This document shows, one piece after another, positions 21,881 to 35,773 of a DNA stretch of 64,000 nucleotides. The translations under genes were made by a program, and so were the position numbers. This DNA is from Himantopus leucocephalus (taxonomy: Eukaryota > Chordata > Aves > Charadriiformes > Recurvirostridae), in contig RSEF01000031.1 of NCBI GenBank assembly GCA_003993805.1, forward strand, positions 51,261,961-51,325,960, in the 5' to 3' direction. How positions within the stretch are numbered: the stretch's first letter is position 1; every line of letters begins with the position of its first letter. The notes under the pieces were generated by a model. The model had not been told where the DNA came from and searched no databases. It saw nothing but the letters and a program-made list of their open reading frames with translations.

Positions 21881-24299
21881 GTAAGTAACTGCTCCGTTGC
21901 ATCTAAAACTAAATTGACATAAGTCCTGCAAGTTAACCTTCTTACTTTAGGTAGAGTGGGAAGATAAAAAAGCCAATATGCTGAAATACAATGGAACATC
22001 TGCGAGAAATTTAATGCTGTTTTGGGGTATAGTGTTTAGCTGCAAGTCAGTTCATGCATGAAGTGCATTTATATTCTCTAAAGTTCCAATTAGGGGTCGA
22101 ATTCACCAAATAGTTTTGGAAAATCCTTTGGGAGCAATGGCCGTATACATACCACTCTCCTCCTCTTACCAGGTGGTCACTAATTTTTCATTCTCTTTGA
22201 CGAAGTTTCTGCATCTCAGAAGAACAGCCTAACTTCTAGGTTAAAGCATGCTTTTCTGTTTTCTGCTTGACTAAGGAAAAAGATTAAATACAGTTCAAGC
22301 TTTTGGATACCTTTCTGGTTTGGCAGAGAAGCTAGAAAGTCAATTATTTGCACAGCTCTACCTATCACAGTACAGTGTTTACAAGCTACACAAATTTAGC
22401 AAACAGTAAAAATCACTAAAGGCTGCAGGGATGAAGAAAGACTCAAAGTGTATTCTGAGGCCAGCTGGCTACTAATTAGCTGAGAAATTAATTGCTGAAG
22501 GTAGTCTGAAGGAACTAGAGGCAAACAAAAGGCAGCTAGGCAAAGAACAGTTAGACTGAATAGTGTGGAAGAATATCCTTTTGTCTTGGTCATTTTTGCA
22601 GGTGCTGGAGAGCAGTCTTGTTCTTGCTTTAGTTCTGCCTGGGTACAATTCTCTAAATATTTAGGTAATAATTGTAATCCTAAAAGGTGACCCTAGTCAC
22701 AGTCAGATTTACTTTTAAGAGTTGCTGGCCCCTTCCTGCTTGTTTTAAAGTATTGGGTCAACACCTGAATGCTCTCAGATGGGGCATATCTCCAGTGAAA
22801 AAATGAAGAGAGGATTGAATTTTCAAGCAGTGATCTAAAGCAATCCAGAAAATCTGAACAAACTGTGGGGATTGATCTCACTGTATAAGATAGTTAAAAC
22901 TTCGGGTAAGATTGAGTACTTGTCTTCTAGACATAGTATGGAGCAAATGTCTGAAAAATATAAATATGTCTTTATTTCTTTTTACTAAAATGTGTTTTGG
23001 TCTTAAATCTACTGAAGTTAATTGTCTCACTAAAGTGTCATCGTCCATTAACTCAATAATATAACACATGCAGAGAAGTATCTTCATTTTATGCGTAAGG
23101 TAGGTCTTATCAGTAAAAAATTATTCAGTTTTGTAGTTCTTGATAAGAAGTAAGGCTTTATCACATTTCCACATAACAGTATATTTTATGTTCCTCATTG
23201 TGATATGAGGCATGTGTACATTTTTTTCAGTTTGAAATGTTTACCTTCTCTAGGTTGATGAGGTTCTTTTGAACAGGATAATCAAATATGTTACAAATGC
23301 CACCTTCCAGTTGGGAAGACCTGCGAAGGAAGGCAGCCATAGACTTCTAGACCAAAATCTCTTTGGTGTTGTTCAGAGCCACTTAAAAATGGTGGGGCTG
23401 TCCTTTAAGGTGAAATACTTTGATTTGGAACATGTGCTAATTCTGAACAAGGCTATATGCCCTGGAAAAAATGAGCCTGAAAACGGACAGAATTAGTTAG
23501 TTAAAGCACTCTTTTAATGGTATTTTTCCACCTCGCTGAAGAACTGCCTTCCTTTCAAATTGAGGTTTCAGTGCTTTGGCTTGAGGCTTTGTTCTTGGTT
23601 CACACCGTTGATAAATAGCATGAGTGGGTCCTCCAAAGTCCCACAACTGTAAAATACCTTCTTCATCTATGTATACTGTGGATTTATACCCCCCCAAAAT
23701 CATTTTATTTCTTCTTGGGGTCTTTTAGGAAACACAGTTTTTGAAGATACTTAAAGATGAGTTAAACCGGTAATTCTTTTCTCTTACTGTAAACGTCACT
23801 TCTTCTGGCAGCAGTATCAACTCTGACAGCTGGATTATCTGTCTCTCGGACTCCCCAGGCCTCTTTTATTGTAATGTTTGTTGCTGTTGTGACAGAATAG
23901 CACAATTTAATATGCTCAAAAAACCTCAAAGTAGTTGATTTTTTTGTCTGCTAACTGCGGTGGTGGATATATGTTCTTACGATTAGTGACTAGAGCTGCA
24001 CAACTGTTTAAAAATATCCTTACGTTAAACATCTGCTAAGAATCTGTCCTAAATATGATAATTAAACAGCTGCTTGCAATTAGCATTAAACAGGTGCTAA
24101 TGGAATTTGGGCTAATGGAATTTGACTTGAACAATCATTATTGTTGGTGATGATGGGTAGGAAGGAGATCAGTTTGATCTTCAGGTCCAGGAAGACTTAG
24201 AGCGGTTGAGAGGAAAAAAATTGCTTTTTAATGCTGCATATGGTAATCTTTGAAATATCATTAGTAGAACATTCAAAACTTTTTTCTTGTTAATTAAAG
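21881..24299 (+). other. FBN2: FBN2 intron 4
   Basis: A 2.4-kb AT-rich intron. Its 3' end (TTAATTAAAG) has a weak, A-rich tract directly before the AG, but TTTTTTCTTG about 13 bases upstream supplies pyrimidines. No gene or recognisable repeat is seen. Confidence 0.8.
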
Positions 24300-24395
24300 C
24301 TGTCTGTGAAAATGGCTGCCAGAATGGAGGACGGTGTATTGGACCTAATCGCTGTGCATGTGTCTACGGATTTACTGGCCCTCAGTGTGAAAGAG
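24300..24395 (+). CDS. FBN2: FBN2 coding exon 5: EGF-like domain 3
   Basis: The exon is 96 bases, phase 1 to phase 1, residues 171-202. It encodes [19 protein letters not shown] and then [13 protein letters not shown], identical to human FBN2 as far as I recall. The six cysteines have EGF spacing. The third EGF packs against the first hybrid domain, encoded by the next exon almost 32 kb away. The donor is G/GTAAAA at 24396. Confidence 0.96.
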
Positions 24396-25693
24396 GTAAA
24401 AGAAATAAATAAGGAAGGAAATCATGAGCAGTTATATGCAACAATACAGTATGTACATATTTTATGCTGTGCATTTTCTGTCTGAGCCAGTAGGCTTCCA
24501 GTAAACCATTTATTATTTGTAATTTTAGAAAGTGTCTTCCTCTCTAGTCTGGTAGCCACATTTCAGATTGGCAAGTACAAAGGTGTCGCAATCGGTAGGA
24601 ATTCGAGCTAATTTAGGCTGCTTATTTTGTTCATATAATAATTAAAACATGAGGTATCTTTTGCTATCAGCTACTTGAAATAACATTACAGCAAAATTGC
24701 TGATGGTGTTAGAATTGCATAAGAGTAACTAATTGACAGGTTGTTTTTCTGGATAACATGCCTATTTCATAAGAGGAACTTGGGAAGTTATTTGCTGCGG
24801 TTAGTTCTATCCTATAGGAGAAAGTTGGAGATGGAGTGAAAAAAATAAGCAATTACTGTAATACCGAGATTATTTCCTAAACCCATTCTTATGCAAGAAA
24901 ACATCTTAGACGTGGCTTAACTTATCGTTTTTTCATGGACTGGGGGCTGAACTAGGGTTTTATTTTAAGTTTTTGTGGGGAAATCCCTCTGCCTTTTTTT
25001 ATGGGCTTAGAGTTGGTGACAGTTTTAATGATACTTAACAAAACATTTTTAGCGTTACACTATGTGATTAGCACACAAATAATTAAAGCACTAAGTCCAT
25101 ATATAGTGATTTAGAATAAACCTGCTTCAACTCTCAGAAATCTGTATTTCTTGCTTTTCAGTAAGTCAGAGTATTGTTTGTATTTTGAAATCAAGGCTGT
25201 GGAAATACAGTGATGTAGAATTGCTCAACACTAGATATAGTTGTAGGATGTATTCTGTGCATCAAACTGACAAGTGTAACCCAAATTGCTGTCTATTTGG
25301 AATGGATTTTTAATGAGTGGATGTAGGGAGGATTGTTCATCGAAACAATCATGTTGTACATCCTTTAGTATGACGTTTTCAAGAATAATCAAAGGTGATG
25401 CTGAAGGCCTTAGCAGAAATACTATTCTTTGCCTTTCTACAAGTTGTTGTGTTTGCGAATATATGTTCTCTTGATATCAAAAAGGGTACTGAAGAACTGA
25501 GCAACCATAGTGTAATATGCTGAGTACTGGTATGCGTTGTTATCTTACTCCTTTAAAATATTCAAAAGTTTGTCAATACTAAAAAGGGGGATAGATTCAT
25601 TTGCATTAATAGAAAATAGAAAGTCATGTTCTTAATTCACATTAGCAGTGGATGAGACACACACTTAGGGCAGAAGTAGACTCCTTAGATTGA

Positions 25694-26965
25694 TAAAATA
25701 ATTTAAATCAGAAAGGACTGCCACAGGCCATACAGTCCAATACCAGCTCACAGCAGGTCTGATCAGATCAGCCTGTGCAGGTCCCTGTCCAGTCAGGTTT
25801 TGAACGCCTTCAAGGATCGGGATTCCACATCATCTCTGGACAACCTGTTCCAATATTTGACCACTCTTATGGTAAAATAAATAAATAAATCCCTAATATT
25901 TAGTCGCAATTTTACATGTTCCAACTTGTATTTTTTGCCTCTTGTCTAATTGCTGTGGGCCTCCAAGAAGAGTCTGGCTTCAATTTCTCTGTATCCTCTG
26001 AACAGGTAGTTACAGGCAGGAGTAAAGTCCTTGAAATCTTCTCTTCTTAAGGCTGGGTGAACTCGAGTCCCTCAACTTCTCCACACAGGGCAAATTCTCC
26101 AGCTCCCTGACCAATTTGGTGGCCCTCCCCTGGATGTTCTTGAGTATGTCCATTTTTTTCTTGTATTGGGAGTCTAAAGCTGGACACACTGCTCTGATGC
26201 AGTCTTACAAGTGCCAAATGGAAGTGAAGGACCACTTCCCTGGATTGGATACTATGCTTATTCTGATACAGCCCATGCAGCTGGCCTTCTGTGTTGCAAG
26301 GGTATGCTGCTGCTTCATGTTCAGGTTGTTGTCTACTAGGACCCCAATAATCCCTTTCTCAGAGCTGCTTTGCAGGCAGTGAGCTTCCAGCCTATGGTGT
26401 TCCATCAGGTTATTCCATCCCAGATGTGAGATTTCCTTTGCTTTTGCTGAACTTTATGAGATAACTGTCCACCCATTTTTTCTAAGCTGCCCAGGTCACT
26501 CTGTGTAGGAGCTCTGCCCTCTGTCATATTGACTAGTGCTCCAAATTTGGTGTCATCCACAATCTTGCTGAGATTGCGCTCTTGTACCATCACCCAAGTT
26601 GTTAATGAAGACATTAAACTGTTATTTGTGCCACTAGTCATCCTTGAGGGACTGTGGTAGTTTCCTGGCCTCTAGCTGGACTTTGCTGATCACAACCCTT
26701 TGGGCCAGCAGTCTAGCCGGTTTTCCACACACCTTTTCTATTGTTCACTTATCCAGCCTGTATGTCACTAATCGCAATCTCTCTATGGGAGCCTGTCTTG
26801 AAAACCTTCCTCAAGTCAAGCAAGATCCACTGACCTCTCCTTGTCCTGGGCACCAGTGACCTCAGGGTTGAAAGCAGTGATGATATTTGTCCTTGGTAAA
26901 CCCATGCTGGCTGCTGCCAGACACCTTCTTGTCATTCGTGTGTTTGGAAATGGTTCCTGAAGGGA
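25694..26965 (-). mobile_element. Old, highly diverged CR1 fragment
   Basis: On the plus strand the sequence runs through the inverted CR1 3' region (AGAAAGGACTGCCACAGG, TTTTGAACGCCTTCAAGG, GGTGGCCCTCCCCTGG) and on to the RT part (GGTAAACCCATGCTGGCTGC near 26894). It is heavily mutated, with an (AAAT)4 interruption near 25876, many stops and no long frame, so it is clearly older than the copy at 43.8-46.2 kb. Confidence 0.82.
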
Positions 26966-29900
26966 ATCCTGTGGAATTTTCTGTTTCAAATACAGCTCTG
27001 AAGTGCTCAAAGCTGTATATATATTCTGAAAATATCTTGCACCATTTTTTTTACGTTTGTTGACTGTGAAATGGAAATAATTTCCATGTAGATGAAGAAA
27101 ATAACTAAACCAAACACTGAAAACCAGGAGTTTCTATTTGCTCTTCCAGGCTGTTTTGTATACCCACTAGATGTCACAAGCAACAGAGAAATGTAAAGGA
27201 TGAATTTGTTTCTTTGTCTCTAATTGCTTGTCGCTTTCATTCTTAAAACCAGATTTGCAGACTTCTAATCATCACTGTTGGTTTAGGCTTTTGCTGTTTC
27301 ATGTGACATCCAGCCCGTTCTCTGTAGTTGCTTCTTATGAACCAAGCTCAAGGACTCACATCTTTTATATTTTGTGTAGTGGGGAAATAGGAAGCATTAT
27401 TTTGTTAAAAGCTCTGTTAATATTTACAGCCATTTTCAGAAATATGTCTTTGTAGAATGTATACCTGCCTTCTAACTAAAATAAGAGACTACCAAGTCTG
27501 TCAGTTTAGGATGGGTTTTCAAGGGATTGGACAATGCTAGGTTGCTTTATAGTTTAAGCCTTAGTTAAGATGGAGCTTACGTTTGTCCAAATTCAGCAGT
27601 TTAAGCTATGTATCCAAGATGGATGATAGTTACAGACGAACTATAACATGATAGAATTGTAATATTGCAAATTGATTTTTTTTTTTTATTCATTGCATTC
27701 AGATTTTTTTTTTTATTTATTGCTAGACAACTTGGTAAGCTTGCTTTTTGTCCCAGATAGAAGCAACCATTCCTGGTGAAGACTTGCTTCTGTTCTCTGA
27801 CTAGATTCAGGACTAATCATGTTAATACGTATGACAGACTCCATCTCCGATGATGGCTCAGAGTTTTTAATAATGATGCTTATACTGTACATAGGTTGAC
27901 TTGTGTAAAAGATTCTAGTATGTATGGGCATTATAACTTAACTTTTGTGGTGATGAAACTCTTGAAGTTTGCGTTCTTACAATTCATTGTGAAACTTCAA
28001 GCTGCAGAATTCAAGCCATATAGAGGAATTAAACACCGGTATTTTGGCATCCATATTTTTTGGCTGTCCTTGAAAGTCTTAGCCTTTCAATTCTGTGTGT
28101 AGAATGCTATGTTATATAAGCTTACATTACATGGTTATTTGGAAATTGAGTTATTATAATTAAAAGTTTACATCTCCTTACATGAAATTGGAGGTAGAAA
28201 GCCAAATTTGGTTCTTTCACATAACATATATGTAATATATAATTGCATATATAATTTGCGTATCTAGTATAATATAGTATGCTTGTACAACAGTGGACAC
28301 AGCTAAGTAAAATTTCACGTGGTCTCTTATCGTGGTGTTGCCTAGACTTTCTTATATTCAAAAAAAAAAGAAGTTACTAATTTATTGTACTATTATTCAG
28401 TTAAAGATGAATCCTGTAGTATATCTTGGTAATGACTGTAAGAAGTCTTTAATATAGTAACTGTAAATGTTAATTTTTTTTATGCTTTACGCGAGCTGGA
28501 GTACATGAAAAAACTGTAAAAGATACCTTAAATGCCTGTTGTGTTCAATAGGAATTTGTAATTTACACTTTTAACCTAATAATAAGTTCAAGCTTTCCAA
28601 CAAAATGCAAAAGACAATGATTTCTTCATCTGTTGGTTGCAATAGTTGCCTGTAATACTTTACGGGTAAGAGAGGCCTCTGTAGTTTAACTTTAAACTGA
28701 GTTTAGCAGCAGTTCATAACTCTTTAACTAAAATTTTATAGTTTAAGGTAATGTGAACTTCCGTTGCAAATAACATCAGAGTTATAAGAGATTTTTTTTG
28801 GTTATTTTTATTTTTTTATATATCGCTGTGTTTTAAATGCATACTTTTTATTGTTCTGTAAATTAAGTTCTTCCAAATTAGGTATTTTCTTCCTAATATA
28901 GAACATATGTAGCTTTCCTTCAGATTGGCCTCCCAGCCTTAGTTATATGATAAAACGTGACTGCTTGTTCAGCTATCTGGGCTCCGAGCAGACTAATTTC
29001 CGGGCTGGAGACAGGAGGCTGAGCAGTAACTAATGACTGGCATGATTACAGTATTTAACTTGAGACTTGCTGCTGGGTTAACAAGAAAGCAGAACCTGTT
29101 TGGGAGCTCGTGCTTTACTCTTTCTGATATATATAATGACCTGTTATATTTTCTATCAAAGTCTGTTCTTTTGGTCAGCTTCTTGCATTTGATTTGTAAA
29201 CACACAAGATTTGAGCATTTGATTTTTTCTGTTTTGTTGCGGTTTGGTTTTTTTTTAGGAAAAAAATAGATGTTGAAATTTTGCTGTTGAATTTTTCCCA
29301 GTGAAAAATAATTGAAAAAAAAGGAACAGGCCTTAAGATTAAGAGGCCTAATCCTCCGTTTTACAAGTAAGAGCAGGTTTTTTTAGCATAACCAATTCCC
29401 TTCATTTCTCAAGACTGTCTGAGCAAATGATATTTGTATTACTGCACATGGCCTGGGCATTTTTTTTAATTGATGATCTGTAGAGGTACGAAGCTGTGGA
29501 AAAGCAATGGTGTTTTCTTCCTTCTTTATCATGGGTTAAAGGGAAGAAGAAGCAGTGGGAAACGAGAATCCTGTCACTGATCTAAGTTTGCCTTCATCGC
29601 ACGTGGAAGGAGAAAGAACAGTGCTCGCTTACTCTGTATATAAGTGGCTCATAAAGGGAAGCAAAAGGCTTTGGACTGAGTAGGAATGCATAGCTTGGGA
29701 AGAATATCCTTTTGAAGAAGGGAGAGGATTTCAGATAAAGCTGTCAGGCTTGGGCAGGTGAGAAAAGAGCAAAAATGAAGAAATATAATAGTTGCATATA
29801 GCTTGAGAACTTCTGAAAGGGGAAGCTTTTGGGTTATTCTCAGGAAAATTGCTGCTAATATGTCTTAGCCCAACGTGTTTGTTGCACCACGTATTCCCAG

Positions 29901-32900
29901 TACAAGTGTCTGGACACTTTCTCTGGCTGTCTGGATTTTGGAATTCCTGTCTATCAAAGAGTTGAGAGCCCATACCTCATGACAGATGCAGTAAATCAGT
30001 GATCAGGGCAGTTGCCTCCCTACGGGTTCTTAGTGGCTTAATAGGTAAGACTCTGCGTAGATGCAGGCAGGTAGTCAGTAGAAACTCTCCTCTGTGCAAG
30101 GCAGCAATTTTTATGCCAGTTCCGCAATGCCTACAGGAACTCGGCCCACGTGATTGAAGAGTCCTAGGAGGGACAGCAGCAGAGTGAGTGAAGAGTCCCT
30201 GAGGTTGGAGAACAGGATGCTCAGAGGAGAGTGAAAAAGGTTTGAGGCAGAGGATGTAACTGAAATAGGGGGTCATTTTGTGGGGTAGGAGAGCGTACAT
30301 GTAGCATTATATTTGAGATCAGTTACCTTCATCCGACCCTTCCTGATAGCAAAATAATCGGTGGTGATGCTATGTCTAAGGACAATAGAAGAAAAACGGG
30401 AAAAAAGAAAAAAATGGTTTTCTTCAAGCTAGGAAGAGGGTGAAGAAGCTAATCAACAGCACAAAGAAAGAGGTAGGAGGAAGCAAAAAGCATTCTCAGT
30501 GAAAGTGTTAATAGTATATATTAACTGAGGCAAAAGAGGAAAGAACAAAGAAAACTGAAGTGGTACTGTGCTGAAGAAACTGATTGGCACTTAAAAGTTA
30601 TAAAGATATTTTGGGTTAATACACATGAATAAAACAAAGCTTATATAGCAAAATGGCACCTTTTCATGTAGGGCTTAATACTTCTCAAATATATATTTTT
30701 ATTCTAAAGAAAACGTACAATTCATATTTAGTCTGTAGTGCTGCTGAAGATGCTTGTGTGTGCTTAAGTGAGAGTGATTAGGTGTGAATGAAGCAAGGAG
30801 AGAATGCTATTCTTTAAGAAGCTAGTCTTTCCTCAGACAGGTATTCAGAAGTTCTTTTAACTTTACATGACTGTTCCATAGCTGTTGATGGTAGCAGTAG
30901 CACGAGAAGAAGTAGTGAAAGCTTTTTGGGGATATATTCAGATCCCGTACATTTGTTCTTACCCCTGGCAGAACTTCCTGCCATGCAGGCTATGGCAGGT
31001 TATGTTCAAGAGGTTTCCTGTCTGCCAGCCGTGGCGTACTGCTGCATGAGTGGTTATAAAAGTACCTGTAGTTTTTCCCAAGCTGCATGGTTTATTTTAT
31101 CTGTCCCCCAATGACTGTAAACTTTGTTCAGGTGCTTAACAGCAAAAACGCCCTTTTGATCATTGAGCTCTTCTCTTTTTTGTAGGAGTTGTGGGAATGT
31201 AACTTTTTAATTTTGCTGGGTTTTGCTTTATAGTGGCTACTATTAGCCTGAACTGAAATAGAGGTTCTTTATGTGGGATAGGATGTGTGTGTGTATGTGT
31301 AAGTGGGTCCACAGTCTGAAGAGCTAACCGGACAAAGGAAGTATTATTACTCTCTGCCCTGCCCCCAAGACAGGCTGAGGCATGTGAGGTTGTTACTTGT
31401 TGAAGGCTGAGCAGGGAAGCTTCAGCAAACTCGGCAATCAACAAAATATCCTGAGTTTCAGTCTGAGTTTGTAACTAGGGGGGTTCATCCTGCCTGTTTT
31501 ATTAAGGTGGTATAAGACTGTTGAATTTTGCATGCTCTAGGAGCGAGTATAAATTAAAATGCAGGGCATTTTAGGAGAAGTCAGGAAGAAAGCAAGGCAA
31601 TAAGATAAAATAAAAAATAATTACAAATACTGCTCTCAAATATCAGCCAGCATTCTTTTCTTCTTGCCACAGGGCCATGTGTCCTGGTGTCTTTTTTTTT
31701 TTTGAGTGCACAGTAAGTGGAATACTTACCTACTAAACATGAGTTTAATTCCTTTTCAGTCTGCTTTTTGCCATTCGGAAGTGGGGCATGTGATCTTGAG
31801 ATTTTTTCTGCAAGTTTGTAAAGGAGTCACTCAGGGCCTGTTGAGTGAAAAAAAATAATATTAGTTCACTGTAGCAAACTCTCACTACATGGTCCAGTTC
31901 ACAGGGGGTGTTCATCACCACTGGGATAAACACAAGAGTTACATCATCAACTTCAAGTCTAATTTAACTAAAATTAACTAAGTTTTATCAATTTAACTAA
32001 AAATAAGTTAGTGGTAGCTTAAAGCTCTACAAAATGTGAATCTTCCTAAAATTTTCAGTTTTCACCATTCACTCCTACTTAGTTTGTTTTCTAAATTTTC
32101 TGTTAAAAAACATTTCTGTCAGCTTTTTCCACACATAGTGGAAGGTTGATTATAAACAGAATGCTACCATGGTGGTATTATTTTTAAAAAAAAAAGCTTC
32201 AGTTTAAAATAAAAAGCACACCTCTAATTTCTCTTGGAGATAGTAAGAGATAATTGCAAATACCTGTATCAATAAGAGGTAAAATTTTATCTGGCAGGTA
32301 AGTACTTGATTCAGGAAAATAGGTCAGATTATCTGTGTTAGAAGAACCTGCTAGTTATTTTCATTGTTTGAGACTAGAGGTGTCATCAGGTGTGTTTATA
32401 ATACATAAAGTTAAGAGCGGTCCCTGTTCTGAGAACTCCTTTTCCTTCTGCAGGTTCAGGCTTGTAGATATTGGCATACATCAGTCTTTGATGGGTTACA
32501 GTAGTTCTGAAGGGCAAATTCAGAAAGCTGCTTTCATGCTCTTAGATATCGATAGCTACTAGGATTACAGGACTCTAGTACTACTTTACCTGGTTTTGCC
32601 ATCCATTGTCTCCAATAACAAGGTTTTCAGACTTTCCTTCCCTCACCTTTCACAAGCTAACAAGTAGCTGTCCCTAAAGCGTTAAAAAACCCAAGAGATG
32701 TCTACAGTGTGTATGTTTATTTGTTGTTAGCAAGTATCTGAAAATCTCTTCTAGCTGTGCAAACGATACAACGTTTTGCAATTTAAAAAAAGACATGCAT
32801 AATGCTGAACATGGCAGTAATGATTAAGAAAATAGTGTAATCCCAGTCAGCGTCTTTCTCTTACTTCCCTGATTTCCTTTGTTTGGGTTCTTCAGAATGT

Positions 32901-35185
32901 GGTGGTTAGTATTCCCTCCCTCTTGTCCACTTTTCCTCTGGTTGCGTTATCATAGTCAGTCTGTTAGATAAGTATCTGTCAATGGTTACAGCAAACAAAG
33001 TCACTTTATAGTAGAATGCTGATAATGTAGAGCATATACATGTAAGTTACTCGAATAATTCTCACAGCGAGTGTAGTACATGTTGTCTCTGAACACAGAA
33101 GACCAAAGCCGGCTATGCTATTTTGGACAGAAAAGATCATGGTAGCAGATCTGTGACTGTGAACCTACAGGTCACAGATGCAACGGCAGCAGAATCATGT
33201 AGCTAAGAGGGATCAAAGCACCATTGCACTAGTCAACTGAACAAAGACAGTCTCTGGTCTGCAGCGTTCCTGTGGCCTATTAATACAAATGAGAAGAGGG
33301 AAGGATGCTTCAACTGAATATGGGCCTTCTTGGGAAGCCAACAGAAGCAGGGAACTGTTCCTTTTAAAAGTGTATGGTGTGACTGGAGCATCAGTGCCTT
33401 CCATTCCTTTTGTGGAGAAATCAAACCTTGTGGGAAGCTGCGAGGTGTGGGCATCCTTAGTTCTGAGTGACTTCTGAACAGCACAGTTTATCAGAAGTAG
33501 CCTCTGCCCACCTCCCAATTCCAAAAGCCCTGAGTATAGAGCAGTTATAAGGTCCTCCGGAGCTGAAACTGGGGAGGAAAAAAAAAAAGAAAAAAACCAC
33601 AAAATTTGAATGACACTATGTTTCTATCCACAAACATTAAGCACCAGCAAAAGAAAAAGGTAAAAATCCTTCAATGAAGCAGCCTTGTTACTTTATACTG
33701 CAGCTGGTTTTGAAGCACTTGAAACCTTCGTTTATTTCTATAATGGTTACAAATGTTTGAAATTGTGTTGGATTTCTGTATTGCTTATAAGTACTTGTGT
33801 AAAACTTGAAAAAAACTTTAAAAAGTCTACCCATAAAGTGGTCCTGCTGAGGTATAATTTGAAACACTTTTCATGCTGTATAGAGTTTTATATTATCCAA
33901 GAATGTTCAATGAATGAAAAAGAAGCTCTTGAAAATGACTGGAGAGGAAGTCACAGCATACAGGAGAGCTGTTGTACAAAATCAGACCAAAGGGGCAGTC
34001 GAGGCTAGGATCCCATTTCTGCCAGTAGCCAGTTTAACAGGAAAGGTGGCATTTCCCCATTTTTTTTTGCCAAGGTCAGGTAGTTTTGTGGTTTAGGATT
34101 CTTCTGAGCAAGTGACATTGTAATAGTTTTTAACACTTTGTCATTAATTTTTCTCTGGTGCTTGTGACCAGCTTTGTTTGTCCCTTTCCTCACTCCTGAG
34201 ATCACTTAGGAATACGTGAGTCACTGTGTGTCCCCGCATTGCTTCCCACATGAAAATTAGTCACATGCTCCCCATTTCCTCTGTCTTGTTTCTTACCCAT
34301 GGAAGGAACTTCCCTCATGTTTCATGCCTTCTTTTCTTGAAGAGCCTACGGTTGAGGTCCTTTGGGAATCCCCAAGATAGACTGTATCTGCTTCCATCGA
34401 ATAGGTGTGTTGATTCATTAAGGAACTGCACTAGGTATATAGGGTTTGATTTTCTTTTGCAAAAGCCACATTGATTCTTCCACAATACTATACTTATCAG
34501 TATTGCTACATCAGTTAAAACCTAGCTGTTGAAAAAAGGAGGCTTATGGCATGCTTCTTGACTCTCAATATTTTTTAAATTCAGATTGGTGTGGGCATGG
34601 GTTTAGAAATGAAAACTACATGAATTCTGCAATTTCTTGCCTTTTTTGTTTAATGTGAAGATAAGTGAATTTCTGTGATCTTGGTAATACAGTCATGCTC
34701 TGGCGCTGTGGGCTCTATGTCTTACTTTTGCCCTCTGTCTTAATTTGCTTCATTGTCTTACATTAATTGTCTGGTTTTTAAACTGCAGTCACAGATTCTT
34801 TGTATAGAAACAAATAATCTTCTTGGGAATGTTCCACTTCCTCCAGTTCTTCTTTATGACATTTTTTGTTATTAATATAAAGTTTTGAAAAGAAGTCTTT
34901 AAATGGAGAGCTTTTAACTGTCCATGGAGTACAGCATGACAATTCAAGAACAAGATTTTCACTGTTTTCCAATCTAAGTTTTAGGAAGATTTTCAAGTCT
35001 TGATTCAGTGGATCAAAAAGTAATTTTGACTCCCGTCCTTGGTCATTGACCTGCATGCTGATAGCATCCACAAAAAGCAATTGTTGCAAATATGGGAACT
35101 GGACAGAGGCTGTCAGTCCAAAGATCCAGTGCCTTGGACTGAAGCCTTGTCATATACAAGTGATTAAAGCAAACCAAACATCTCC

Positions 35186-35773
35186 TGTGGTGGGTTGACC
35201 CCGGCTGGCATGTAAGCCACCACCCAGCTGCTTGCTTACTCCCCTGCAGTGGGATGGGAGAGAGAAACTGAAGGGCAAAAGCTGAAAACCCATGTGTCAA
35301 GATAAATAAAGTTTGATAGGTGAAGCACAGTAGTCCACGCAAGCAAAGCAAAATAAGAAATTTATTGATGACATCCCATTGGCAGGCAGCTGTGAAGCCA
35401 TTTTATGGAAAGCAGAGTCTCCGCCTGCATAACAGTTACTTGGAAAGACAAACGCCATAACCACAAACCTCCCACCTTCCTCCTCCTTTCCCCCAGCGTT
35501 TTTTTGCTGAGCCTGAAGTCAATATAGTATGGAATATCCCTCTGGTCATCTTGGGTCCACTCCCAGCCTCTTGACCAACCCCAGTCTCCTCGCTGGGGAG
35601 AGCAGAGGGAGAAAAGGTTGAAGAAAGAAAACCTTAACACTGTGCGAGCACTGCTCAGCCATGGCCAAAACACTGGTGTGTTCCCAACACTGTTTTAGTC
35701 ACAAATCCAAAACACAGCTTTTCTACTGGCTGCTGTGAAGAAAATTAACTCCATCCCAGCCAGACCCAGTACA
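35186..35773 (-). mobile_element. Solo LTR, antisense, related to the LTR at 7052
   Basis: A 588-bp element whose plus strand starts TGTGGTGGGTTGACCCCGGC and ends CCAGCCAGACCCAGTACA, the complement of an LTR running TGTACTGGGTCTGG ... CCACCACA. The flanks are TCTCC (35181-35185) and CCTCC (35774-35778), a 5-bp target duplication with one mismatch. Inside, on the minus strand, a TTGACTTCAGGCTCAGC region and AATAAA-containing U5 parts can be followed. Same general LTR family as the one at 7052-7629 but in the opposite orientation and diverged. It is antisense to FBN2. Confidence 0.85.

Noticed and set aside
31281..31305. GTGTGT-rich run as a microsatellite
   Set aside because: Too short and interrupted to call as a repeat locus.
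33213..33602. 129-codon antisense frame in intron 5
   Set aside because: No recognisable family, ends in poly-Phe/Ser encoded by a poly-purine tract, and overlaps other random frames.
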